A stretch of 64,000 bases of DNA from Flavobacteriales bacterium (GCA_016702645.1 JADJDP010000046.1:9741-73740); one strand, 5' to 3'. Shown: positions 28,267 through 37,194, counted from the stretch's first letter. Translations and numbers: made by a program. The notes: generated by a model from the letters alone, not told the origin.

Positions 28267-29646
28267 GTGCATCCGATCGACGCGTACGTAAAGGCCAACG
28301 AGCCCCGTTTCCTGGACGAATTGTTGGACCTGCTGCGCATCCCCAGCGTAAGCGCCGATCCGAAGTACAAAGCCGATGTGGCCCGCTGCGCAGAAACGGT
28401 GAAGCAGCGCATGGTGGAGGCTGGTTTGGACAAGGTGGAAATTTGCCCGACCAAGGGCCACCCGATCGTGTACGGGGAGAAGATCGTGGACCCTACGAAG
28501 CCCACGGTCCTGGTCTACGGCCACTACGACGTGCAACCGCCCGACCCCCTGGACCTCTGGCACAGCGGCCCCTTCGAGCCCGTGATCAAGGAGGGCATGA
28601 TCTACGCCCGTGGCAGTGCCGATGACAAAGGCCAGTTCTACATGCACTTCAAGGCCATCGAGAGCATGATGAAGAACGGCGGCCTGCCGTGCAACGTGAA
28701 GGTGATGATCGAGGGCGAAGAAGAGGTCGGAAGTGACAACCTCGGCACGTTCGTCGCCGCGAACAAGGAGCGCCTGAAGGCCGATGTGGTGCTGATCAGC
28801 GACACGGCCATGATCGCCAACGATGTGCCCAGCATCAATACCGGCTTGCGCGGGCTCAGCTACGTGGAAGTGGAAGTGACCGGCCCGAACCGTGACCTGC
28901 ACAGCGGCGTCTATGGCGGAGCTGTGGCCAATCCCATCAATGCCTTGTGCGAGATGATCGCCAGCATGCACGACGCGGATCGCCGCGTGACCATTCCCGG
29001 TTTTTATGATGCCGTGATGGAACTGAGCGCTGCGGAACGCAAGGCCCTCGCCGAGGCCCCGTTCAATGAGGCGGATTACAAAAAGGACCTCGCTGTCGAC
29101 GCCGTGCGTGGAGAGAAGGGCTACACCACCGAAGAGCGGAGCAGCATCCGGCCAACGCTGGACGTGAACGGTATCTGGGGCGGTTACATCGGCGAGGGTG
29201 CCAAGACGGTCCTTCCGTCCAAGGCCTTCGCCAAGTTGAGCATGCGCCTGGTGCCGAACCAGAAGAGCGATGCCATCACCAAGCTCTTCAAGGACCATTT
29301 CGAGAAGATCGCGCCGCCGGGCGTGAAGGTGGTGGTGCGTCCGCATCATGGGGGTGAAGCGGCCGTAACCCCGATCGACAGCCCAGCCTATCTCGCCGCC
29401 GGCAAGGCCATGGAGGAGACCTTTGGTAAAACACCCATCCCCACGCGCGGTGGTGGGAGCATCCCCATCGTGGCGCTCTTCGAGGCGGAACTCGGTCTCA
29501 AGACCGTGCTTTTCGGTTTCGGGCTCGACTCGGACAACATCCACAGCCCGAACGAGAAATACGGTGTGTTCAACTATCTACAGGGCATCCGCACCATCCC
29601 GCGCTTCTTCGCCAACTATGCGGCGATGATGAACGGCAAGGCGTGA
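28267..29646 (+). CDS. M20-family metallodipeptidase
   Basis: 459 residues starting at GTG (28267). A two-zinc aminoacylase-type peptidase: VLVYGHYDVQPPDPL (HxDVQ metal site, about 79-93), RGSADDKGQFYMH (bridging Asp, about 116-128), VMIEGEEEVGSDNL (catalytic Glu-Glu, about 149-162), a dimerisation domain with TGPNRDLHSGVYGG, and GGGSIPIVALFEAELG near the C-terminus. It is of the cytosolic non-specific dipeptidase/carnosinase-like type with no signal peptide, so it probably completes degradation of imported peptides. The following small gene starts 33 bp after its stop. Confidence 0.93.
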   Translation: MHPIDAYVKANEPRFLDELLDLLRIPSVSADPKYKADVARCAETVKQRMVEAGLDKVEICPTKGHPIVYGEKIVDPTKPTVLVYGHYDVQPPDPLDLWHSGPFEPVIKEGMIYARGSADDKGQFYMHFKAIESMMKNGGLPCNVKVMIEGEEEVGSDNLGTFVAANKERLKADVVLISDTAMIANDVPSINTGLRGLSYVEVEVTGPNRDLHSGVYGGAVANPINALCEMIASMHDADRRVTIPGFYDAVMELSAAERKALAEAPFNEADYKKDLAVDAVRGEKGYTTEERSSIRPTLDVNGIWGGYIGEGAKTVLPSKAFAKLSMRLVPNQKSDAITKLFKDHFEKIAPPGVKVVVRPHHGGEAAVTPIDSPAYLAAGKAMEETFGKTPIPTRGGGSIPIVALFEAELGLKTVLFGFGLDSDNIHSPNEKYGVFNYLQGIRTIPRFFANYAAMMNGKA

Positions 29647-29678
29647 GGCGCTGGCACACCGTTCGCTCTGCGCGAAGC

Positions 29679-30134
29679 ATGCGTTTCCTGATCGGTTCCC
29701 TCGTCCTTGTCTTTATGCTAGCATCCTGCTCTGCCTACAAGGAGGTGGAACTCACTGACATCACCAACGTTGAGATGTTGAAGCTCGATGCCACTGCCGT
29801 GGCGCTGCGCGTCGACGCACGCATCAATAACCCGAACGGTTTCACGATAGCGGTGGAGGAACCCGACGTGGACCTGTTCCTCAACGACCGGTTCATCGGC
29901 AAGGGTTTGCTCGATTCTGCATTGGTTCTCGACCGCAAGGCCGTCAACGTGTATCCCGTTTACCTGCACGCCGATCTGGAAGGTGGTCCACTTCTGGTAT
30001 TGCTCCTCACCGGTGCATTCAATGGCGATCCGGTGAAGCTCAGCGCGAAGGGCACGGTGGCCGGGCGGTCGGGTGTGGTGAGGAAGCGGTTCCCGTTCGA
30101 GGTGGAGGAAATGATCGATCTCGGTGGTCAGTGA
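29679..30134 (+). CDS. LEA-type-2 (LEA14/WHy-like) lipoprotein
   Basis: 151 residues. The ATG at 29679 gives a lipoprotein signal with lipobox MLASC followed by SAYKEVEL. The body is a single WHy/LEA14 immunoglobulin-like domain (ATAVALRVDARINNPNGFTIAVEEPDVDLFLND, then GPLLVLLLTGAF, VKLSAKGTVAG). Bacterial relatives are periplasmic or surface lipoproteins of unknown function linked loosely to desiccation or stress. A GTG at 29643 overlapping the peptidase stop is a possible alternative start. It converges with the next membrane-protein gene, overlapping by 7 bp at the ends. Confidence 0.75.
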   Translation: MRFLIGSLVLVFMLASCSAYKEVELTDITNVEMLKLDATAVALRVDARINNPNGFTIAVEEPDVDLFLNDRFIGKGLLDSALVLDRKAVNVYPVYLHADLEGGPLLVLLLTGAFNGDPVKLSAKGTVAGRSGVVRKRFPFEVEEMIDLGGQ

Positions 30135-30706
30135 CCGATCACCACCGGCTCCTTCTCCACCACCACGCGCACACCGAGCAAACCGTCCGCTTCCGTGATA
30201 CGCACGCCGTTGCCAACGATCGGGAACCAGTCCCGGTATGCACTACGTGCGAACCAGAACTCGTCGAGGTGGTGGTCCACGAAGTGATAGGTGATCACAT
30301 TTCGGTCTGATTCCACGCTCTTCACAACGTGTTCCGCGGTGACGGTTGGTCCATGAGCGAGAAAATTCAGCCATAACAGCGCGCTTGTTCCGATCGGGCC
30401 CACCGCCAAAAGATTGAAGAGGAACCACTCCAGCCGGGCCATGCCAAGCCATAATCCAGAGCGGAGATAGGGCAGCAGGTTACCGGCGAAACAGAGCACC
30501 AAAAAGACCCGCAATAGCATCATCGGGTCCAATAGCGTCCACGTGGCCACGGTGAAAAGGCTGCCCAGTGCAACGAAAATGCCCAGGCCCATGAGGGTGC
30601 CCGGCCAATACTGCTCCCGCACCTTCCCTTTCACGTTGTGTTGTTGATGCACGCCGCGTGGTGATTGCCTCGGGCGCATGGGTGCGATGTTCCTTTGATC
30701 GTTCAT
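30128..30706 (-). CDS. Predicted membrane protein, function unknown
   Basis: 192 residues if started at 30706. Three hydrophobic segments are visible (PGTLMGLGIFVALGSLFTVATW, MMLLRVFLVLCFAGNLLPYL, FLFNLLAVGPIGTSALLWLNF), then a soluble C-terminal part (ITYHFVDHHLDEFWFARSAYRDWFPIVGNG). I do not recognise the family. The ATG at 30706 overlaps the divergent DUF255 start in a shared CATG, leaving no room for promoters; ATG at 30679 (183 residues) would free 27 bp and is a good alternative. Confidence 0.6.
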   Translation of the reverse strand: MNDQRNIAPMRPRQSPRGVHQQHNVKGKVREQYWPGTLMGLGIFVALGSLFTVATWTLLDPMMLLRVFLVLCFAGNLLPYLRSGLWLGMARLEWFLFNLLAVGPIGTSALLWLNFLAHGPTVTAEHVVKSVESDRNVITYHFVDHHLDEFWFARSAYRDWFPIVGNGVRITEADGLLGVRVVVEKEPVVIGH

Positions 30707-32732
30707 GCAACAAGGGCAAGATACCGATCGAACCAACCGGCTCATCCGCGAGACCAGCCCCTACTTGTTGCAGCATGCGCGCAACCCGGTGGATTGGTTC
30801 CCATGGGGTGAGGAGGCCTTTGCCAAGGCAAAGGCCGAGAACAAGCTCCTTCTTGTGAGCATCGGATATAGTAGCTGCCACTGGTGCCATGTGATGGAAC
30901 GCGAGTGCTTCGAGGATGCGACGATCGCGCAGGTGATGAGCGACCGGTACGTATGCGTGAAAGTGGATCGCGAGGAACGCCCCGATGTGGACCAGGTGTA
31001 CATGACCGCCGTGCAACTGATGACCGGACGTGGCGGTTGGCCGCTCAATTGCTTCACCCTTCCCGATGGCAAGCCCGTGTATGGCGGCACCTACTTCCCA
31101 CCGGCACAATGGACGCGTGTACTCACCGATCTGCACCGCACGTGGAGCAGCGATGCCGAGCGCGTGGTGAAGCACGCTGAACAATTACGTCAGGGCGTGG
31201 TGCAGAACATGATGGTGCCACCGTCGGAGGAAGGGCATCCCCTTTCCCGGCGAACCACCGAAGCGATGGTGGAGCAGTGGGCGAAAGAGTTCGACCACGT
31301 GCATGGTGGACCTGACCGGGTTCCGAAGTTCCCCATGCCCAACAACTACGAGTTCCTCCTGCGGCACGGACACCTTGCACGCAACAGCAATGTGCTCGAA
31401 CACGTGGAGCTCTCCCTGGACCGGATGGCGCTCGGCGGGATCTTCGATCAGGTGGGTGGTGGCTTCGCACGTTACAGTACCGATGCGCTGTGGAAGGTGC
31501 CGCACTTCGAGAAGATGCTGTACGACAACGCACAGCTCATCTCGCTCTACAGCCAGGCCTACCAGGCCTTCCGAAAGCCGCTCTACAAGGACACCGTCGC
31601 TCGCACCATCGATTTCATCGAACGCGAGATGACATCGCCCGAAGGGGCCTTCTTCAGTGCGTTGGACGCCGACAGCGAAGGTGTTGAAGGGCTCTATTAC
31701 GTGTGGACCAGCGCTGAGCTCCAAGCCGTTCTTGGCGACGACTTCGAACTGGCAAAGGCCTATTTCGACATCGACGGACAGGCATTGTGGGAGGAGGGCC
31801 GCAACATCCTACGCCGCGGCATGCCCGATGCCGAGTTCGCGCGCGCGTTCGGCATAGCGGGAACGGAACTCGCGACGAAATTGGATCGCATCCGTAAAGA
31901 GCTGCTCACCGTGCGCGAAAAGCGCATACGTCCCGCATTGGACGACAAGGCCCTCACCTCGTGGAACGCTCTCATGGTGAAAGGGCTTTGCGATGCGTAC
32001 GAAGTGTTCTTGGAACCACGATGGCTGTCGATGGCGCAGCGCAACGCGGAACTATTGCTTGGAAAGTGCAAACAACCCAACGGCGCGCTCTGGCACAGTT
32101 ACAAGGACGGCGTTGCATCCATCAATGGCTACCTGGAAGATTATTGCTTCTTGATCGAAGCGTTGATAGCGCTGTACAACATCACCTTCGAAGAGCGTTG
32201 GTTGAACGAGGCGCACGCCCTGTGCGAACATGCGACCCGTCATTTCCATGATCGCTCCACCGGCTTCTTCCACTTCACCAGCGACCTGGACGCCGCGCTC
32301 ATCGCACGCCCTATAGAGCTGGCCGACAATGTGATCCCTGCTTCCAATTCCAGCTTGGCCAAGGGGCTCTTCCTCTTGGGCACATTACTTGACGACGCAC
32401 GGTACTTGGAAATGAGCGAACACCTGTTGGCGAGCATCGCACCGCGCATGGTCGATCATCCGACCGGTCATTCCAACTGGGCGCAATTGATGCTCTGGCA
32501 CACACATCCCTTCCACGTGATCGCGATCACGGGTCCGGAGGCGATCGCGCTTCGGCAAGGCTTCGCAACGCACTGCATCCCGAACCGCGTCTTCATCGGG
32601 AGCACTTCCTCCTCCACCCTTCCGTTGTTGAAGGACAAGATGCTTCCGGCGAGCACCATCTTCGTGTGCGTCGGCAAAACGTGCCAACTACCCGTGCCAA
32701 CCGTGGAGGAAGCCATTCGCGAACTGCAATGA
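30705..32732 (+). CDS. DUF255 / YyaL-type thioredoxin-domain protein
   Basis: 675 residues. The N-terminal thioredoxin-like domain carries CxxC in SSCHWCHVMERECFED (about 49-64) after the conserved NRLIRETSPYLLQHARNPVDW; the C-terminal part is an (alpha/alpha)6 glycosidase-like barrel (VPKFPMP, GGGFARYSTDALWKVPHFEKMLYDNAQL, ALDADSEGVEGLYYVW, DDKALTSWNALMVKGL). The family is widespread (human SPATA20) but of unproven biochemical function. No signal peptide. Its TGA overlaps the next ATG (ATGA at 32729), the first of three such links in a four-gene chain ending with FkbM. Confidence 0.93.
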   Translation: MQQGQDTDRTNRLIRETSPYLLQHARNPVDWFPWGEEAFAKAKAENKLLLVSIGYSSCHWCHVMERECFEDATIAQVMSDRYVCVKVDREERPDVDQVYMTAVQLMTGRGGWPLNCFTLPDGKPVYGGTYFPPAQWTRVLTDLHRTWSSDAERVVKHAEQLRQGVVQNMMVPPSEEGHPLSRRTTEAMVEQWAKEFDHVHGGPDRVPKFPMPNNYEFLLRHGHLARNSNVLEHVELSLDRMALGGIFDQVGGGFARYSTDALWKVPHFEKMLYDNAQLISLYSQAYQAFRKPLYKDTVARTIDFIEREMTSPEGAFFSALDADSEGVEGLYYVWTSAELQAVLGDDFELAKAYFDIDGQALWEEGRNILRRGMPDAEFARAFGIAGTELATKLDRIRKELLTVREKRIRPALDDKALTSWNALMVKGLCDAYEVFLEPRWLSMAQRNAELLLGKCKQPNGALWHSYKDGVASINGYLEDYCFLIEALIALYNITFEERWLNEAHALCEHATRHFHDRSTGFFHFTSDLDAALIARPIELADNVIPASNSSLAKGLFLLGTLLDDARYLEMSEHLLASIAPRMVDHPTGHSNWAQLMLWHTHPFHVIAITGPEAIALRQGFATHCIPNRVFIGSTSSSTLPLLKDKMLPASTIFVCVGKTCQLPVPTVEEAIRELQ

Positions 32733-33631
32733 TCCATCGCCTGCTCCCCTGTCTTTTGTTCCTGTCCGGTTCGCTGCTGCAGGCCCAGGCGTTGTTGGTA
32801 TTGCCCGACGCGGAGGATCCCGATGCGCTGCACTTCAACGAACGGTTCATCGCCCGAAATCGCGTTGCCAGCATCAGCGGGGAGCGCATGGTGAAGCGCG
32901 ATGGCCAGCCCATGCGAACAGAGCCCGCGCGGTACCTCTACCGCTTCGATGAGCAGGGTCGTATGACCTACGCCAACAACTCCTTCGGCAATCCTGGAAC
33001 AGGACGCGATACAACCTCCGTGACCTTCACCTACGATACGGCTGGCCACGTCATGAGCCGCTTGCGGAACGACCTCGCTGGCCACTTCTCCTACCGTACG
33101 GAACACGATGCGGAAGGCAGACCAGTTAGCGAGACCTACGCACGTATCGAGAACCTGGGGACCGACCGTTATTCCCTCGTACCCGGTGTGACCACGGAGA
33201 TCAGCGATGAGCACTTCCGGTACACCACCATCAATGACACGACCTGGCGCAAGACCTACTTCAACTACCTTGGACCTACCCTATCGCGAAGAGACCTTCA
33301 CGCGCAACTCGCGAGGCTATCTGCTCACGATCGAGGACCGGTACCGATCAGCGAACGACGCTCCTCTACTGTGTTCACCTACAATGAAGGTGGTCATCTT
33401 GCTTCCCGCACGGACCGGCGCGACATGTCGAGATCCGATACCGTAAAGCGCACTTGGTCCTATGACCAGGCCGGCAACGTTGTTAGTGCGGAGCTGTGGC
33501 ATGGTGATCGCCAGAAGCACCGTGAAGAATTCATGTACGAGGAACAAACGATGCTGCTAAAGGCCCGCCTGCGCAAGGACATGGACACCGGCATCATCCA
33601 TGTGATCCGCTACCGCACCGAACTACGATGA
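32729..33631 (+). CDS. Secreted protein with YD/RHS-like repeats (two compensating frameshifts)
   Basis: About 300 residues with a signal peptide (LLPCLLFLSGSLLQAQA). The body has Y-x-Y/F-D-x-x-G-x-V/M motifs (LYRFDEQGRMTYANN, TFTYDTAGHVMSRLRND, EHDAEGRPVSETY, FTYNEGGHLASRT, WSYDQAGNVVSAE), like the tyrosine-aspartate repeats of RHS/wall-associated proteins. Between about 33273 and 33357 the natural sequence seems to be in another frame (LPYREETFTRNSRGYLLTIEDRYRSAND), explained by one extra G at 33272-33273 and one missing base near 33357-33360; the total frame is preserved. Coupled by ATGA to both neighbours. Role unknown. Confidence 0.65.
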   Translation: MIHRLLPCLLFLSGSLLQAQALLVLPDAEDPDALHFNERFIARNRVASISGERMVKRDGQPMRTEPARYLYRFDEQGRMTYANNSFGNPGTGRDTTSVTFTYDTAGHVMSRLRNDLAGHFSYRTEHDAEGRPVSETYARIENLGTDRYSLVPGVTTEISDEHFRYTTINDTTWRKTYFNYLGPTLSRRDLHAQLARLSAHDRGPVPISERRSSTVFTYNEGGHLASRTDRRDMSRSDTVKRTWSYDQAGNVVSAELWHGDRQKHREEFMYEEQTMLLKARLRKDMDTGIIHVIRYRTELR

Positions 33632-34243
33632 CCATGCGCCACCTGCTCCTCACCCTCCTGCTCGCGCTCTCCTCGCACGCGTTCGCACAACGTGCCATCG
33701 TGAAATGGGCATATGGGCCGTTCGGCACCGTTGGTGATGCCGCCTTCGTGGTGGAGAAAGACCGCATCTACCAAGCCTGTGGTCCGTTCGGAGAGCGGGG
33801 CGCGTGCCTGTGGCTCTTCAATGACGAAGCGGTCTTCCATGCGGCAGACGGTTTCGGTGCCAAGGGGCAGGCTGCCTTCCTCTTGGAGGGGAACAAGTTC
33901 CATCGGGCCGAGGGCACCTTCGCGAACAAGGGTGCCTGCCTCTTCCTACTGGAAAGGGAAAAGGTGTTCCGCGCGGACGGTACGTTCTGCAATAAGGGAA
34001 GCGGGGGCTTCGTACTGGACCAGGGTACCGTTTTCCTGGCGGAAGGGCCTTTCGCGAACAAGAGCGAAGCCGTGCTGCAGACGGAGGGGAGATCCATCGA
34101 TCGCACTTATGGCCATCCTGGCCGGATTTGCGATCCTGTGCTACCACCATGGGTGGTTCCATAAGATCAACGAGGGCCTACGCACGGAGCGCACCGCTCC
34201 CTCCACATTCGCAGCACCGCGTAAGGGCGGCACGAACGCATGA
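33628..34243 (+). CDS. Six-repeat secreted/membrane protein (frameshift near 3' end)
   Basis: Signal peptide MRHLLLTLLLALSSHAFAQ is followed by six tandem units of 21-23 residues, roughly G-x-F-x-x-K-G-x-x-x-F-x-L-x-x-x-x-V-F-x-A-x (units begin GPFGTVG, GPFGERG, GFGAKG, GTFANKG, GTFCNKG, GPFANK). As printed the frame ends at 34164, but dropping one G from the run at 34086-34089 gives TEGDPSIALMAILAGFAILCYHHGWF..., a membrane helix plus tail, ending at a TGA (34243) that overlaps the FkbM ATG at 34240. That overlap, matching the other links in this operon, supports the correction. I do not recognise the repeat family; about 204 residues when restored. Confidence 0.65.
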
Positions 34244-35034
34244 AGAAGATCATTTGGTCCCTGCTGGGGCTCTTTGCGGGCAAGCGAAGCATGCAGGGCT
34301 TCTATGAAGGCCTGCTGGGCGTCGCCTTAGACGGTATGAACTACGGACGCGGTGGCAACTTCCGCACGAGCGGTGAACTGCACCTCCTGTACCACATCAA
34401 GAACAACCTGAAGGATGCTCCCAAGCCGATCCTCTTCGATGTCGGCGCGAACATCGGTGAATACTCCATCGCCCTCGCCGACTTTTTCGGGTCAACAAGC
34501 ACGGTACATGCCTTCGAGCCTTCCAAGGAAACCTTCAAGAAGCTGAAGACGACGATCGGACCACGAACCAACGTTGTCGCGAACAACTGTGGCCTCAGCG
34601 ATAGCGAGGGGACGTTGCGCCTGTACAAGAACACGGAACGGCACACACTGGCATCGGTGTACCAGCGAGACCTGGAGCACTACGACCTGAAGCTGGACCA
34701 GGTGGAGGAGATCCAGCTCTCCACTGTGGATGCGTTCTGCACCACCCACGGCATCGAACGATTGCACTTCCTCAAGATCGACATCGAAGGCCATGAACTG
34801 AGCGCGTTGAAAGGAGCCGAACGCATGATCCGCGAAGGCCGCATCGACTTCATCCAGTTCGAGTTCGGCGGTGCCAACGTGGATTCACGCACCTACTTCC
34901 GCGACTTCTTCACGCTGCTGAAGCCGAACTTCCGGATCTACCGCATCGTGCGCGATGGGCTGCGGCCGATCGAGCAGTACATGGAATCGTACGAGCAGTT
35001 CAATACGATCAATTACCTCGCAGCAAAACGCTAA
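34240..35034 (+). CDS. FkbM-family methyltransferase
   Basis: 264 residues. Class I SAM-binding fold: motif I ILFDVGANIGEYSIALA (about 64-80), acidic loop VHAFEPSKETF, and the FkbM signature DAFCTTHGIERLHFLKIDIEGHELSALKGAERMI (positions about 164-197). Family members O-methylate sugars, glycans or polyketides. It is the last gene of the ATGA-linked four-gene chain and converges with tsaB 10 bp later. The acceptor is unknown; the surface-protein neighbours suggest a glycan or glycoprotein target. Confidence 0.88.
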   Translation: MKKIIWSLLGLFAGKRSMQGFYEGLLGVALDGMNYGRGGNFRTSGELHLLYHIKNNLKDAPKPILFDVGANIGEYSIALADFFGSTSTVHAFEPSKETFKKLKTTIGPRTNVVANNCGLSDSEGTLRLYKNTERHTLASVYQRDLEHYDLKLDQVEEIQLSTVDAFCTTHGIERLHFLKIDIEGHELSALKGAERMIREGRIDFIQFEFGGANVDSRTYFRDFFTLLKPNFRIYRIVRDGLRPIEQYMESYEQFNTINYLAAKR

Positions 35035-35044
35035 GGAGCCGGGA

Positions 35045-35731
35045 TCAAGCGTTGCGCTTCTTCGGCTGCGTGACGTTCGCCTCCTTCCCGTAGAGCGGCG
35101 CGAGGTAGGCAAGATCATCCATTTCTCCATCGCGCAAGCGACGTTCCGCGTGAGCGAACATGGCTCTTGCATGCGCTTTGATCCCCGGCACATGCTGGAT
35201 GTTGGGTACGCTCTTCCAAAGCTCGGTCGCCTTGTCAGCACCATCACCGAAGACGCAACACTGGCCCACGGCCGCGGTCCATGCTTCATCCAAAACCTGC
35301 GGATGCACAGCCCCTACTGCAAAGCCCTCCGCATCATGTTCCTGCGTGAACACTTCCATCCGCCGCGCATCGATCATGGGCCACTTCCGAAGAGTGGTAT
35401 TCCCGCCTTCTAACCCCGCGGCTTCGACCAAGGTCGTGAGCGTGTTCACGCCAATGATCGGTTTGTCCAGTGCGTAGCACAGGCCTTTCGCAGCGCTAAG
35501 CCCGATGCGCGAACCCGTGTACGACCCCGGGCCGATGCCCACGGCCACTGCGTCGATATCCGCCAGCTTCAACCCGGCTTCTTCCATCACCTCGGCCACG
35601 AATACGTTCACCTTCTCCGCATGCGCATGGCGTTCGCTCTCCACTTCGCGCTCCGCCAATACAAGACCATCGCGCCCCAGCGCGACGCTGCACAATTTGG
35701 TGGTGGTCTCGATGGCCAGGATCAGCGGCAT
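35045..35731 (-). CDS. tsaB: tRNA threonylcarbamoyladenosine biosynthesis protein TsaB
   Basis: 228 residues from the ATG at 35731. TsaB is the inactive ASKHA partner that, with TsaD and TsaE, makes t6A37 in ANN-decoding tRNAs. Family marks: ILAIETTTKLCSVAL at the N-terminus, VAVGIGPGSYTGSRIGLSAAKGLCYAL (about 65-90), and WPMIDARRMEVFTQEH. A GTG two codons upstream overlaps the TolC-like stop, but the ATG keeps the usual MPLILAIETT start. It lies 2 bp after the TolC-like gene, in the same unit. Confidence 0.94.
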   Translation of the reverse strand: MPLILAIETTTKLCSVALGRDGLVLAEREVESERHAHAEKVNVFVAEVMEEAGLKLADIDAVAVGIGPGSYTGSRIGLSAAKGLCYALDKPIIGVNTLTTLVEAAGLEGGNTTLRKWPMIDARRMEVFTQEHDAEGFAVGAVHPQVLDEAWTAAVGQCCVFGDGADKATELWKSVPNIQHVPGIKAHARAMFAHAERRLRDGEMDDLAYLAPLYGKEANVTQPKKRNA

Positions 35732-35733
35732 GC

Positions 35734-37152
35734 TCACAAGGTCACCGGCATGCCTTGGAGGATATCCAGGTACTTGGTTGCCATCACGTACTGGTACTTC
35801 GCGTTGATCATGTCCGCCGTGGACCGGTTCAAGCCGGCCTTCACGATGGAGAGTTCCATGCTGGTGATCACGCCTTGCACGAAGCGTTCCTGTGCGAACT
35901 CGAGGTTCAGCGTACCGGCTTCCACGGCCTTCTGCGCTGCAAGGAACTGGCGATAGCCGGAGCGTTGCGCCACCATGGCGTCCAGTACGTTGCGTTGCAG
36001 ATCGTTGCGCACACTCACCATGTTGTTGCGCGTCTTCTCGTGTTGCACACGAGCTTGGTCGATGGCCAGCTTGTTCTGCATGTTGTTGAACAGCGGCACG
36101 TTCAGCGTGAAACCGATGCTCTCGTTCAGGTTCTGGTCGAGCTGATCGTTGAAGGGTGTCAACTCCGTGTTGTAGCTCACATTGGGTGTGTACACCTCTT
36201 CGCCGCTCGCGGTGGCACCGATGAGGATGGGGGCACCAACGACCGGTTCGCCCACAACGCGCACATCGCGTCCGCTGAAACCCGTTCCAACGGAGCCGTT
36301 GAGGGTGAGCGATGGGATGCTGCCCGCCTTGGCAATGGAGATGTTGCGCTCGGCACTTGAAACCTGTGTTTCCGCTTGTGCGAACGACGGGTTCGTGCGC
36401 AATACGTTCGCCAGCACTTCGTCCGCCGATGAGGTGGGTTCCATCACGCTCAACGAACTGATCACCGGGCCTTGGATATCGAAGCTCATCATCTCCTGGG
36501 GCTCCAGTTGCAGCGAACGGCCCAGCGCGAGCATGCGCTGATCGCGCTGGTTGCTGATATCGGTGATGGTGTACTCCTCCTGGGCCAGCTGCGATTCCAG
36601 CGAGAGCAGGTCGGCACGAGCGAGACGCCCTGCTTCGACCATGGCCTGGGTGCGTGCGATCTGCTCACGGGTACTCGCCGCTTGGGCTTCCGCCGCCACC
36701 AGTCTCTCACGCAAACCGAGCACGTCCAAGAACGCCTGTACCACCTCGAGCCGCACCTGATTGCGCGCCGCTTCCATCCCCTGCAAGGCAGCTTTGGCAT
36801 CCAGTTCGGAACGCTTGATGACACCCTGCTTGCGCATGCCCTCGAACAGGCTCACGGTACTGCTGAGGTAGAAGTTGTTCGTGCGGACACGGTCCGTGGC
36901 GAATGTGTTGGTGAACCGGTCCACGACACGGCCGTAGTTGTAGCCATGGGTGGCCACGCCGTTCAGGTTCGGCGCAAGGTCCCAATATGTTTGATCGTGC
37001 GTCTTGTCGGCGAGCTCGGCATCCAGGCTCGCATTGAGCACAGCGAGGTTCTTTTCCTCTGCCCGGGCGACGCATTGTTCCAAGGTCCAAGGCTGCTGGG
37101 CGTGTGCAGCGGTGAGTGCGGCACACATTGCCAGGGTGATCGATAGGCGCAT
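35734..37152 (-). CDS. TolC-family outer membrane efflux protein
   Basis: 472 residues with a signal peptide (MRLSITLAMCAALTAAHAQ). Two outer-membrane-efflux repeats are visible, each with long coiled-coil helices (EQCVARAEEKNLAVLNASLDAEL, VRLEVVQAFLDVLGLRERLVAAEAQ, LARADLLSLESQLAQEEYTITD; then SFAQAETQVSSAERNISIAKAG, RNNMVSVRNDLQRNVLDAMV) and strands such as GFTLNVPLFNNMQNK. It is the outer duct for tripartite efflux or type I secretion. No membrane-fusion protein or pump is adjacent, so its partner is elsewhere. A TACTTTTG box lies 35 bp upstream; tsaB follows by 2 bp. Confidence 0.93.
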   Translation of the reverse strand: MRLSITLAMCAALTAAHAQQPWTLEQCVARAEEKNLAVLNASLDAELADKTHDQTYWDLAPNLNGVATHGYNYGRVVDRFTNTFATDRVRTNNFYLSSTVSLFEGMRKQGVIKRSELDAKAALQGMEAARNQVRLEVVQAFLDVLGLRERLVAAEAQAASTREQIARTQAMVEAGRLARADLLSLESQLAQEEYTITDISNQRDQRMLALGRSLQLEPQEMMSFDIQGPVISSLSVMEPTSSADEVLANVLRTNPSFAQAETQVSSAERNISIAKAGSIPSLTLNGSVGTGFSGRDVRVVGEPVVGAPILIGATASGEEVYTPNVSYNTELTPFNDQLDQNLNESIGFTLNVPLFNNMQNKLAIDQARVQHEKTRNNMVSVRNDLQRNVLDAMVAQRSGYRQFLAAQKAVEAGTLNLEFAQERFVQGVITSMELSIVKAGLNRSTADMINAKYQYVMATKYLDILQGMPVTL

Positions 37153-37186
37153 GGTCAACGACCCGGACGTTAGGAACGGGTGGTCC

Positions 37187-37194
37187 CAAAAGTA
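37187..37194 (-). promoter_or_regulatory. -7 box (TACTTTTG) before the TolC-like gene
   Basis: Exact TAnnTTTG on the minus strand, 35 bp before the ATG at 37152. It should drive the TolC-like gene and tsaB. Confidence 0.5.

Noticed and set aside
28117..29544. N-terminal extension of the choice-of-anchor-L protein to 1368 residues
   Set aside because: Extension is antisense to the M20 peptidase and lacks family sequence; the signal peptide starts at 28116.
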